Shown here in pieces: positions 39,986-49,469 of a stretch of DNA of 64,000 nucleotides (positions are counted from its first letter, which is position 1; each line of letters begins with the position of its first letter). Source of the DNA: Gamsiella multidivaricata (Eukaryota > Mortierellomycota > Mortierellomycetes > Mortierellales > Mortierellaceae); NCBI RefSeq assembly GCF_025024155.1, contig NW_026251727.1, positions 62,001-126,000 on the forward strand, written 5' to 3'. Position numbers and translations under genes: made by a program. The notes beneath the pieces are model-generated. The model had not been told where the DNA came from. It did not search any database and saw only the letters and a program-made list of their open reading frames with translations.

Positions 39986-42871
39986 TCATACACGGGGCTT
40001 CTTAAGGATCCCGCCCTCCTCGGTGTATGTGGACGCCCTTCGTAAAAGATGAGAAGGCGCTTTGCCCTGATGATGATGTCTCTCCTTCATCCATACTAGC
40101 GACCGCTTTAGAATCCACCGGACCAAAATCGGGATACTGTCGCATGTCTGCAGTACCCGTCTTAATGTTTCGCCCTCCACTGAAAACTGCTGATCCTGTT
40201 GTTGTTGCTGATGCTGATCGCCCATGCTGCTAGCGCCGTTGTAGCCCATGCTCAGGCCTGTGTTGCCTGCTGCCGATACCCCGTTCATAAATCTCACAGA
40301 GGGCAGTCCTGAACCTGCATCGATTAGAATCTCGACTAGCATACTGGTCTCTGTGTAAGGGTTCAGGAACGACGCCAAGATCATGTTCGGTGGTTGTGGT
40401 GTCTGGATAACGATCGCGACTTCCAAACTCTTGTCGTCATTATTGTTGCCAGGATGGATGGTTGCCATGCGCTGTTTGGTCTCATCGATAGGGGTCGTCT
40501 CCTTGAAGCAGCTTTGAAACAAAGTGTTGAACGCCATTTGTTGCCGTAGTAGCTGCCAAAGGAGTATAACTGTTAGCAAAGGATATCACGAAGATTGCTC
40601 CATGCCGTTGCAATGGCTTTCATTTGTACAGAGTGAGTACCCACCTTTGTGCATATATAGATTTGAGAAATGTGTGCGAAAGGAATCCTGTGGATTAAGC
40701 GAGCCTCATTTTTGGTTCTGTCGAACGAGTAAAATTGCCGCACAGTATTCGGTCCCTGGTCGAGGGTGATCTCCCATTGTGTCTGCTCGATATTCTGATT
40801 GATCAGACGCTCCTGCAATGAAAGATAGCCCGGATCTTTATGGGACCCCATTGTTGTGTTCAATCCCGCCTGGTTCGAAAGAGCAGCCAGCTGCTTCGCC
40901 ACTTCCTCTGCTACGACAACTGGTGGATGAAGTACTGCTATATAGGCTGCCTCGACTGCTGGGTCTGTGCTTGGTACGATCCACTTCAATGGCTGCTGTA
41001 GAATCGTTGTTGCATTGACACTGCCCTGGTCATTCATGATGGATCCATATGGTACGGTGCTCAGGCTATGCGTCTCCTCTTCCGACAACAAAAACCCCGA
41101 GCGCGTTAACGGTAGACATCCTGCCGAAGACGTTGTTGACTCCTCCATAGCGATGCAAATTCGGTGGAAGGGAATCTTGATTCTATCGTTGGCACCTATT
41201 TCCATGGTTTGAAAAATTAATATGTGAGCACTATCATATTGTACGACCTTTCTGTCGGCCCATAATAGCGCCATACCTTGTTCAACGGCCGTCGCTAAAT
41301 ATTCCCAAGATACGTCGAGAAGGTCCTCTTTGGATGCCCAGTAAGCGATAGACGGTCCCGCCAAGACAGCATGCATCATAGGAATTCCATGTCCTTGTGT
41401 AAACACACGATGTAGGTCTCGCCCTGTGATACTCCTGTTAAAGAACCGTGAGATTGGATGCCACCAATGGACCATAATCCTGAAAATCCAGACATCAAGC
41501 TACTTACATTTCTCGCTTGAACAGCTCCTTGAGGTCCATATCCATGGAGCGAATATTGTGGAAGAAATCAACGTTCGGGTATTTCTTTGAAAAACTGTCG
41601 AGGGTCGCCAGCGCCTTCAGATTTCTCGAAAATGTCTTGAAGTCGCGACTGCAATCGGGCAAGTGTGTAAGACTAGCCTCTGCTGCCTTTCCTTTTTCCG
41701 GTACTGACTGAATAAGCTTTCCGCATTTGCAACGCAGGTTTTGCGCCAGTAATCGGTCGATCTAAAAGAAAGCGGTATTGAGAGTCAGCTGAGGTCCTTA
41801 AGAAAATTGTTCTTCCAGTATCAAGATCGATTATGAACAACGCACCCTCTCGTCCTGATGGATCTCTGATGCATAAGAGACCTTGATTCTCAGAATTGCT
41901 CCAGCGCTATCGACATCGATCTTGAGATAAAGAGAAGACGTTAGTTGAATTTGTATGTGCTCGATGCTTTCAGCCATCACAGCATGCGGTGGCAATACAT
42001 ACATCGATGACAATCACGTTTCCTCCGATAGTCAACGTCGACACTGGTAGCAGTCCCTCGGTCCTCGATCCTGTTTCCAAATAGCATTCCAGTCTATGAT
42101 GGGTAAATCCAGTTGTATTAGCGCTTTATCCCCCTTTGCTAAACCTTCATTTTAGAAAATCCTGTTGCAGTTGAAATACGCACCCAAGGTCAGTGGCCAT
42201 ATCCCGAATGGTGCTGATCAGATGCTCTGTCTTGATATTACCGTCCTGCGATGCTGCACAAAGTGTTTTCTGGCATTGCTTCAAGCTTGTTTTTACAGAA
42301 TGTACGGCCTCATCCAGTACCGTCTCTTCCTAGATTGAAGGCACAAAGTTGAGTTCTGACGCGATCAGCAACTTTGTCATCGTAGATCGCAATATGCTTA
42401 ACAACATCCATAACATTGCCCTGCATCACAATGCTAATACCTTCAAGAGCGAAGAATATTTCCGGAAAGTCGGTGCACTGGAAGAATCACCTCCGTTCAA
42501 CGAGTGATGTAGGGGTCCCTGAGCAAAGGAGAGACAGATGGCACGAAGAGCCGCGATCTTTTCCTTGTAATCCCGTTGGAGAGTTCCTACTTGGACCGGT
42601 CCGAGTGGATGTAGGTCTATAGCGCATGCAAGGAAAAAAAACCCGATGCTTCACCATCAACATCAAGGGTCCTGACACTGTCAAGAACGAATGCAAGTCG
42701 AGAGTGTTGTGTGTTACCATTGGACATCCGATTCGGGCTGCTCTGTGCCGCGAGCGCCGTTGCAGCAGCCGTGGTGGTGGCGAGATTCCATTGCTTGAGT
42801 GAGTCCTGAACCAAGGACTGCAGCTCGCGCAGGTGCTCCTGCACTGTTGTCGCGTTTGTCGAGTTGGGCAT
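39986..42871 (-). CDS. MED1: Mediator of RNA polymerase II transcription subunit 1
   Basis: Middle-module Mediator subunit contacting activators. Eight minus-strand exons: 42871-42655, 42616-42441, 42329-42184, 42093-42003, 41920-41846, 41761-41508, 41434-40645, 40552-39986 (about 771 aa, phases close). The MED1 domain covers about 60-560. It is recognised by LHPLGPVQVGTLQ, IGGNVIVIDIDVDSAG joined across intron 4, LRIKVSYAS, HQDERIDRLLAQNL across intron 5, and LKALATLDSFS. LHRVFTQGHGIPM and a long beta-rich part follow. The C-terminal 130 residues are less conserved with a short Q stretch. A perfect ATCACGTG lies 67 bp upstream of the ATG. Introns include GTGCGT and GTATTA donors. There is little doubt about the family. 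Confidence 0.9.
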
Positions 42872-42937
42872 CCTGCGTCGTCGAGAGGAACAGGGGACCG
42901 ATGCCAGACAAAGAGTTTTGTGGCAATGTATAAGGAT

Positions 42938-42945
42938 ATCACGTG
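42938..42945. promoter_or_regulatory. ATCACGTG CDEI-type site in the MED1 promoter
   Basis: Perfect RTCACRTG match, 67 bp upstream of the MED1 start on the minus strand. A CBF1-family bHLH gene is encoded in this same window. Binding is inferred. Confidence 0.5.
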
Positions 42946-43342
42946 TGTGAGGCGCACGGAGCACAAGACGCACTGCGACAAAAAAAAGGGCAGCACGCGT
43001 CTCGGTTGGTAACCAAAATGCTTATTAAATAAAGACGGATAGGAACCTCATAGAAGTATGGTAGCTCATTAGAAACAGCTCGAGTGCTGAGGGTGCATTG
43101 CTTTCTTTGAGCTGCAGGGACAAAGAAATAAAGGAAGCAGAGGATAATCGGTGAAAAGGCTGCTGCTTGCTACCTGGATAGATACACAAAGACGATCCTC
43201 GGCATCTTTTCTTTATTTGGTGCACGGTACCGATCACTCAGCAGCATGCACCGATGCATTTACTGAGGCCCTTATTCCTTACGAAAAGAGCATCTGTGCA
43301 TACAAAGAACATCTGCGGTGCTTTGCTTTTAATGACCAAGGA

Positions 43343-43349
43343 TATAAAA
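43343..43349 (+). promoter_or_regulatory. TATA box candidate (TATAAAA)
   Basis: TATAAAA lies 82 bp upstream of the ATG at 43431, a suitable distance and orientation for the downstream single-exon gene. Confidence 0.5.
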
Positions 43350-43430
43350 CCACCGATATACCCCACGATACCTCGCTTAACCCACTCGCTTCACGAGATC
43401 GAACTGCACTGACGCCACATATTTTTCGCG

Positions 43431-45275
43431 ATGCAATCCAGTACACATACCGCACCAGAGAACCTCAACAATTCCAATATAGACTGGACTCAAGCCCTTT
43501 TCGACCTTCCTCTCCCCACACCCGACGGTTCTGATGCACTCAATAGCCTCGATTTCGACTTCTCATCGCTTCTGTCGCCTTCGTACACGCAAAAGGATTT
43601 TATCGACGAGTATCTCGATCAAAGTGCTTACAATGAACCACTGACACCGCGGTTGGCAACCACCACCGATACCAGTCATAAAAAAGTGACTCCATGGACG
43701 ACTGAAAGTACGCTTCTTCATACAAGTGCATCTGTCATCGACCCCACTATCTATCGATATGCTTCTCTCGATGGCGACCCAGAGCCCTCAAGCACCATAC
43801 CATCAGCACAGCGCATCCTCGCTGATGCCAATACGGCGCTTGCTGCTCCTTCCACTACAGAATGCAGTCTCCAAGTCTTTCTTCAGGAGTGCGAAGTAGA
43901 TAATTCTCAGCAGCGGCTCACCTCTACTATTGTCAATACGCCTCAGAACTCCCCCTCAAACGTTGACCCAGATCATCTATCATCAGTGAGCTTCTCTTGT
44001 GCAAGTCCAACACCAAGTCTATTGACAGACTCGTCATCAGTCGTTCCCTCCCCTGAACTTCCGACTCTATCCACTTTCGCGTCCCTTCCCTTGACCATAA
44101 ATCTGGCGCCATTTCACAGGGTGGCCTTGCCCCCCACTTCTTATAACGCAGCGCTGCCTCAAGGTCTTGCATCCGAGGCCTTTTTGACTGAACTGATGAA
44201 TCCTTACACCATCCCCAACATAACGGCTATCAATCATAACGGCATCCGAGGACAATATCTACCCTTGTCAATCGAGGCACAAATGCTGGAGAACCTCAAG
44301 AAACGGAAATTTGGAGAACCTTTCGAGTCAGTGAACACTCCAGCGCCTCCATCTTATGCTCCACTGAACAACAACGAGGCCTCAATGTCTGCGGAAGTTC
44401 TATTCTACTACCGACAACTTCAACGGAATATGAATCAGGCACAGCATCTACAGCAGCAGACGGGAGGGAATGAATACAAAAATAATGATATTTCTCCTGA
44501 GGACCAAAAGTCTTCCCGCGAAAAGAAAGTGACCAGTAGCAGCCACTACCGCGCTCGGAACGCGTTCTTCATGTTCCGCGGATACGTCTCTCGTATCCAA
44601 TCCACCACTTTACCAAAATTCAAGAGCGACAACAGTACTGTGGCCTTGTCTTTGGCGAGACCTCTGTCTTCCAACACATCGTCCCTTTCACCAGCCACGA
44701 CTTTGCCGACACCCCCAGATAAGGTGCGAAGTCTAGCTCAGACAAAGGTCTCGGTGCGTTGTGGTATTATTTGGAAGAGTCCATGCCTTGAGTCCTGCAA
44801 GCGTCGCGAGTGCGCCAACTGCCGAATGCGAAGGGTGTTTCGACGAGCATCTAATTACATGAAGCTGCGACATGCTGAACTGGAGTGTCAGATTGAGGAC
44901 GATCCTTTGCCGAAGAAACAGAAATCGGAGACAATTGATACAAAGATAGAGAGCACCGACCATGTTACTACGCATGACGGCGATGATGGTGACGATGATG
45001 GAGCAAGAAAGCTTGCTTACATGCCCCTAGAAAAGTCATTTGACTGGGATGAATTCGAGCGTTATTACTACGAAAGCGATCTGTTCGCATGGCATCGTGA
45101 GGAATACCTGGGAAGCAACGGTGTCCTGGATCTTGAGGAACTCAAGCGCGTCTGGATCGAAAATGAAAAGTGGAACGAACAGTCGTTTTTGAAAGGGGCG
45201 AGAAAGCGTATGGCTGAGGTAGGTTCGCCCAATGCCACGAATAATGGAGGGATGAAAACCAGGACGAAGAGCTAG
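43431..45275 (+). CDS. Unrecognised 614-aa nuclear-type protein with HMG-like and Cys-rich segments
   Basis: Single exon; family not recognised. The N-terminal 280 residues are Ser/Thr/Pro-rich with acidic-hydrophobic patches like activation domains (DFDFSSLLSPSY). A basic KKRK stretch is near 290. At about 370-385, RARNAFFMFRGYVSRIQ resembles helix 1 of HMG-box proteins (the P/R-x-N-A-F-x-x-[FY]-R pattern). After a Ser/Thr-rich insert comes a Cys/Arg-rich stretch near 443-470 with five Cys (C-x10-C-x3-C-x4-C-x2-C) and RRVFRRAS, which could bind zinc or DNA. The C-terminus is acidic then helical with FDWDEFERYYYESDLF. I infer a DNA-binding regulator, possibly with an interrupted HMG-type box; this is unproven. 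Its stop is only 58 bp from the convergent sulfite oxidase stop. Confidence 0.75.
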   Translation: MQSSTHTAPENLNNSNIDWTQALFDLPLPTPDGSDALNSLDFDFSSLLSPSYTQKDFIDEYLDQSAYNEPLTPRLATTTDTSHKKVTPWTTESTLLHTSASVIDPTIYRYASLDGDPEPSSTIPSAQRILADANTALAAPSTTECSLQVFLQECEVDNSQQRLTSTIVNTPQNSPSNVDPDHLSSVSFSCASPTPSLLTDSSSVVPSPELPTLSTFASLPLTINLAPFHRVALPPTSYNAALPQGLASEAFLTELMNPYTIPNITAINHNGIRGQYLPLSIEAQMLENLKKRKFGEPFESVNTPAPPSYAPLNNNEASMSAEVLFYYRQLQRNMNQAQHLQQQTGGNEYKNNDISPEDQKSSREKKVTSSSHYRARNAFFMFRGYVSRIQSTTLPKFKSDNSTVALSLARPLSSNTSSLSPATTLPTPPDKVRSLAQTKVSVRCGIIWKSPCLESCKRRECANCRMRRVFRRASNYMKLRHAELECQIEDDPLPKKQKSETIDTKIESTDHVTTHDGDDGDDDGARKLAYMPLEKSFDWDEFERYYYESDLFAWHREEYLGSNGVLDLEELKRVWIENEKWNEQSFLKGARKRMAEVGSPNATNNGGMKTRTKS

Positions 45276-45333
45276 AAGAGCGCCCACACATAATTCGATA
45301 TGCAGATGCAGATTTATTTGCAACACAAACTAT

Positions 45334-47266
45334 TTACATGCGATTGTGGGGGACCTGCATAGCATGAACGCGGAACCACGCGTTGTTCATCACTCCACGA
45401 TAGTTCCAGATCGGGTTTTCGGGCTGCATATTTCCACTTGAATCATCTAATGAACATAAACAAATAAAAATAGATAGATGGTCAAGGCGCTGTTTGGTTT
45501 ACGAAATAGTGCTATAGTGCTGCCGTCAAGTATTCTTCCACGTTACATGCACGAGCGATGATCACCGTCGAATTAGCGATCCCCGGGACAGTTTTTTCCC
45601 ATAGTGCCCAGGTCCAGAACATGCCACTGTATTCATCCGGCTTCTGCTCTATCCTGTTAGCTGGTTCCCATGTTTGCCCGCCATCGACAGAGACTTCGAC
45701 TCGGTAGATGCCTCTTCCGCCGCCTATCGAATCAAAGATGACGAAGAATAGATGCATACATTTACACGTTAATGTTGATCCGAATTTGAATACCAGGAAC
45801 AAGCAGAAAGGATTCTTTGGTGTATTACCGGAGATAGCGTATCCTTTGATGGTCACTGGCTTGGATGAGGGAACAACCTCTTTATCTGTAGGGGTGCAGA
45901 TCACACATTGAACATTCATCTCCCCTAAAGATGGTGCCGAGTCCCAGGCACCTTCCACGTTATCATGATTTATCTATAATACCCATTTACATTATAGAAT
46001 ACTCGGTGAGAACTTGAGTGTATGCCTTTGTTTTGAGTCTGATTCAATAAAGATGCTTCACTTACTGTTGGATCGAGGATTTTGTAGTCCCGTCGCTAAG
46101 GAGGTGGATTTAGAAGGTAGACTTTAGGATTGCTAGTCCTAGGTAATAGGCACCTGCCTATGTTCTCTGCGCGTACATGCCTGGAAAAAGGAATTTGATT
46201 CACTAGGCTGAATCACAATTCTTTGCAGAAATTTAACAGATCGGGCACCAATGAAGCCAGGAACGATCACCCTGATAGGAAAGCCATGCTCTCGCGACAG
46301 AGGTTGTCCGTTCATCTATCCAACAAGTGTACGATAGAACGCATGAGTAAAAATGCGCTCGCTAGACTTTGCAATGAGGGAACAGCCGTCGTATTACCTC
46401 ATAGGCTAGAATGACATCCCCAAATGGATCCCTGTAGGGAGAGAGGCAAGTCAGCCTGGGCGCTGCATTTGTGTGTTCATCGTGCAAAAAGGCATCACTA
46501 ACAGTGCACTTACATCACTTTCCTAAGAGGGATCGAACTACCATAGCAAACATCTTCATGAACGTGGTCATCAGCCTCAAAGGATACGTGAAAGTCGCGC
46601 AGCATTCTGTGAATATCTCCTTTTGGAATGTCGGCCACGTCGTTGAGGATATCACAAAGTCGAGGTCCTGACCAGGTTGCCTATAGACAACAAGATGAAT
46701 GTTAGCTCTTTGTTTCAACAGCTAGGTTGGCTACAACAAACCATCCTTAGATGCCTCGAGCGCCTTACTGTGGAGACGGCGCCGGACTTCCAAATGACAC
46801 CCTTGACTTCCTTGACCTCTGCAAGCCCGTCGCGTCGGTTGCCAGCACACTGAAGCGTTGCACTGATAGTCGTTTTCGGCCACTTGGTCATGATGTCATG
46901 CATCGAGAGAGACCTCCAGTGAATATCAGACGAAGATGATGATAACTCACTGTGATGGTGAACTCCTGTTTTAAGGCCGATGTAGACCTGATGGCGCTCC
47001 AGTGCAATATCGGGAATCGGTCCATGGTTACGCTTGAAGAATATATCTGCGGGTGTGATCGGTCCGGCATTAACCAGGGTTGGCAGCGGCGGCTCTGCGT
47101 TAAAGGGTTTGTCGCAATGGACAAGGAAATTGGATTGAATCCAGGCAGGGTCGTGCGAATAGTCTAGACGGTCTTCGCCGATCTGGTACTGAGTAGGAGG
47201 TTGCATGGCAGAGGAGGAGCTATCGTTGCTGTTGTTGCTGCTACCGTGATATGTTGGGGAATGCAT
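45334..47266 (-). CDS. SUOX: Sulfite oxidase (molybdopterin-dependent, no haem domain)
   Basis: Oxidises sulfite to sulfate at a molybdenum cofactor. Eight minus-strand exons: 47266-46769, 46680-46514, 46431-46398, 46315-46181, 46095-46066, 45973-45829, 45723-45547, 45446-45334 (432 aa, phases close). The Mo domain has [11 protein letters not shown] and the Mo-ligand Cys in [11 protein letters not shown], then [15 protein letters not shown] and [15 protein letters not shown]. The C-terminal dimerisation domain has [12 protein letters not shown] and ends with [16 protein letters not shown]. There is no cytochrome b5 domain, as in the plant/peroxisomal type, yet the C-terminus (HNRM) is not a classic PTS1. 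Exon 5 is a 30-nt microexon, and the intron before it (46096-46180) must start with GC (CAG/GCATGT) to give the conserved FFQ-RRDYK join. A minus-strand frame running to a stop at 45512 is a false C-terminus. Confidence 0.93.
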
Positions 47267-48145
47267 TGTTGATGGCGTGCTTGAGTCGGTTTGTGAGCAA
47301 AGAGTGATTACGAGAAGCAAGTAAAAGAGACAAAGGGAGTTAATAAGAACGAAAGAGGTGTGGGCGCCATTTTATGCGAGATTTTGAATAGTGATACCCA
47401 CCCATGATCTCACCTCTCTGCACTCGACTTTGCCCAGCCCTATTTTTTTCAAGCAGAGGGTTGCAGCGGTTTATCCACCCCTCCTTCACTGAGCCATTTC
47501 AACTGTCGCGCAATGCATTGGCAGTTCGCAAAAGGTGTCTTTCGGGTGCCAATTGTCTCAAGGATGTCGCTGTGGGCGTTCTTCCGGAGTGGGGCTATGG
47601 TTTGTGCCCCCAGAGATCTGGTGCCAATTAAACCTTTCTATCTCAAATTATTTAACATGCCGCCCAACCTCCACTAACGGAAGCTGGTCACTTTGGGGGC
47701 CAAATCACGCTTTTGTCGATTCTTTTCTCTTCAACGTGACCAATTCCTTCCTGCCCGCCCAAGAACCAAGAGAGACAAAAAAAAGTAAGTGCACATGAAG
47801 CCCATGAGAAAACGAGAACCCACTAACAAGTCCTGCCGCCCCCATTCCCCAGAAGCCCTATCTCCTGTCAAGTGCTTCGTATCACACACATCCCTCTTTG
47901 GACAACCCTTGAACACCCTGTCTGAAAGGGCCCTCATCCGTGATGTTCGCCAGACATAGCCCAGCCGACGGATGTGGATAAGGCTGCTTTCTAGAGTGGA
48001 TGTGCAAGCGCATGGGGCACATACAAACGAAACTATAAAAACGACAAGACAGTGGGACTTAGTGGTATTCAACCCATCGCAACGACTAACAAGGATGCCT
48101 CTTATTGCGGATAGGAAAGAAAGAACACACACTTTTCTTTTCGCC
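47267..48145. promoter_or_regulatory. Divergent intergenic region between sulfite oxidase and CBF1
   Basis: About 880 bp between outward-facing starts. I find no CACGTG; the only E-box variant noticed is a CACATG near 47793. No coding sequence is supported. The pairing of a sulfur enzyme with a CBF1-type factor is noted as a finding. Confidence 0.5.
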
Positions 48146-49225
48146 ATGACCTCTTCATCAGAGATTTCGTCCGAGATACAAGTCCAGGAGGTGCTCAATA
48201 ACCTGGTAAGGTGGACAGGTTGGCGGAACATTATGGCTCTGATAAGGATGTTGTACCAGAGAACTGACCATAAAATAAACATATGTCAAATCGAATTGGC
48301 GCGTGTACGAACTATCGGCCAATAGACAAATTCAATCAAGCGCGACAGCATGGAAAAGATTGAGCTGAACGAGTCTCTGACGGCCGTCATTGCCCAGCAC
48401 GCAGCAGCAGCACAGGCCCAGACGTCCGTGCAGCAGGCTCAGGAGCAAGCGAACCAGCAACAAGCCAATCATGAAGAACTCGAACGCATCGCAAAGGAAC
48501 ACCAGCAGCAGCAACAGGAGGCACAACAGGCGCATTTGAAACAGGAGCATGAAGGCTCTCAGCAACAACAACCACAGGAACAACCCAATCCATCTACAAC
48601 CGAAGAAAGTACGGTCATTCGGTTGGATCCCCATAACGACAGCACCTTGGCTACAGTTCCTATCAGGCCACCAAGGTACGGTCCTTTGTTGCGCATTCTT
48701 TAACATGTGCTAGTGTGGAAACCTACAGCGCTGTACATAAACATGCGGCGGAAGAACTGAAGCACTTATTGTATTGCACCTCTTCCGTCTCTTCGGTCCA
48801 ATGCTTCTTACCACAGCCCTACACCACCTCCAGCCAAGCCCGTGACAGGATCAGAGGAATGGCACAGGCAGCGCCGAGACAACCACAAAGAGGTCGAACG
48901 TCGTCGTCGTGAGACCATCAACGCAGGCATTAATGATCTGGCGGCGCAGATCCCTAATCCCGACAAGAACAAAGGCGCGATTTTGCGTCAGGCGGTTAAA
49001 TATATTCAGGGCCTACAGGAGGCGCACCAGAAGGCACTAGCAGAGAACGAGGCGCTAACGGTCATTCAATTTGAGCGCGAGAAGGCTTTGCTGGAGAAGA
49101 ACCTGGTGCAGGGTCAGCTCCAGACCTTGATTACGGAACACGATACACTCAAGCGCGACTATGAGTCCCTGCGCAAGCAGTTTGACGAGCTAGAGGAGGC
49201 TAAGAAGAGACAGCGGACAGAGTGA
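48146..49225 (+). CDS. CBF1: CBF1-type bHLH-leucine zipper transcription factor
   Basis: Binds CACGTG E-boxes; in yeast Cbf1 serves centromeres and methionine/sulfur genes. Exons: 48146-48205, 48326-48675, 48817-49225 (272 aa). I extended the start to 48146 because MTSSSEISSEIQVQEVLNNL joins in phase to TNSIKRDSMEKIE; the alternative is the Met at 48350 (244 aa). The N-terminal half is Gln/Ala-rich. The basic region HRQRRDNHKEVERRRRETIN contains the H-x3-E-x3-R DNA contact pattern (H, E and R present). Helix 1, a loop with NPDKNKGAIL, and helix 2 follow, then a long zipper (about 190-265). The GSEEWHRQRRDNHKEVERR block is diagnostic of CBF1 rather than USF or Max. Confidence 0.9.
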
Positions 49226-49469
49226 ACAGGATGATTCTGTTTTCTGCATTTCGCGCTCCTTTACATGTCCTGATAGTGCTGCTCTGTTGAGTGATATACC
49301 GACCGGAGAATAAACGAAATGCAATGTTTTTGTAACATCCTGTACATGTGTAGCAGGATTAGGATGCTCAAAGTAAACCGTGCTGGATAGAGGTCCATCA
49401 AACCTGGGCATTGGATTGTCACACGCCCACATATCATACAATTTATTCCTTTGGTATGTTTGCTCGCTA

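Larger units (their letters stand above)
42872..43430. promoter_or_regulatory. Divergent promoter between MED1 and the 614-aa gene
   Basis: 559 bp between outward-facing starts. It contains the CDEI-type E-box (42938-42945) near MED1 and a TATA-like box (43343-43349) near the + gene. No other gene is supported. Confidence 0.6.

Noticed and set aside
45512..45546. Open-frame end of sulfite oxidase at 45512
   Set aside because: Splicing at 45547 to 45446 restores the conserved C-terminus; this stretch is intron.
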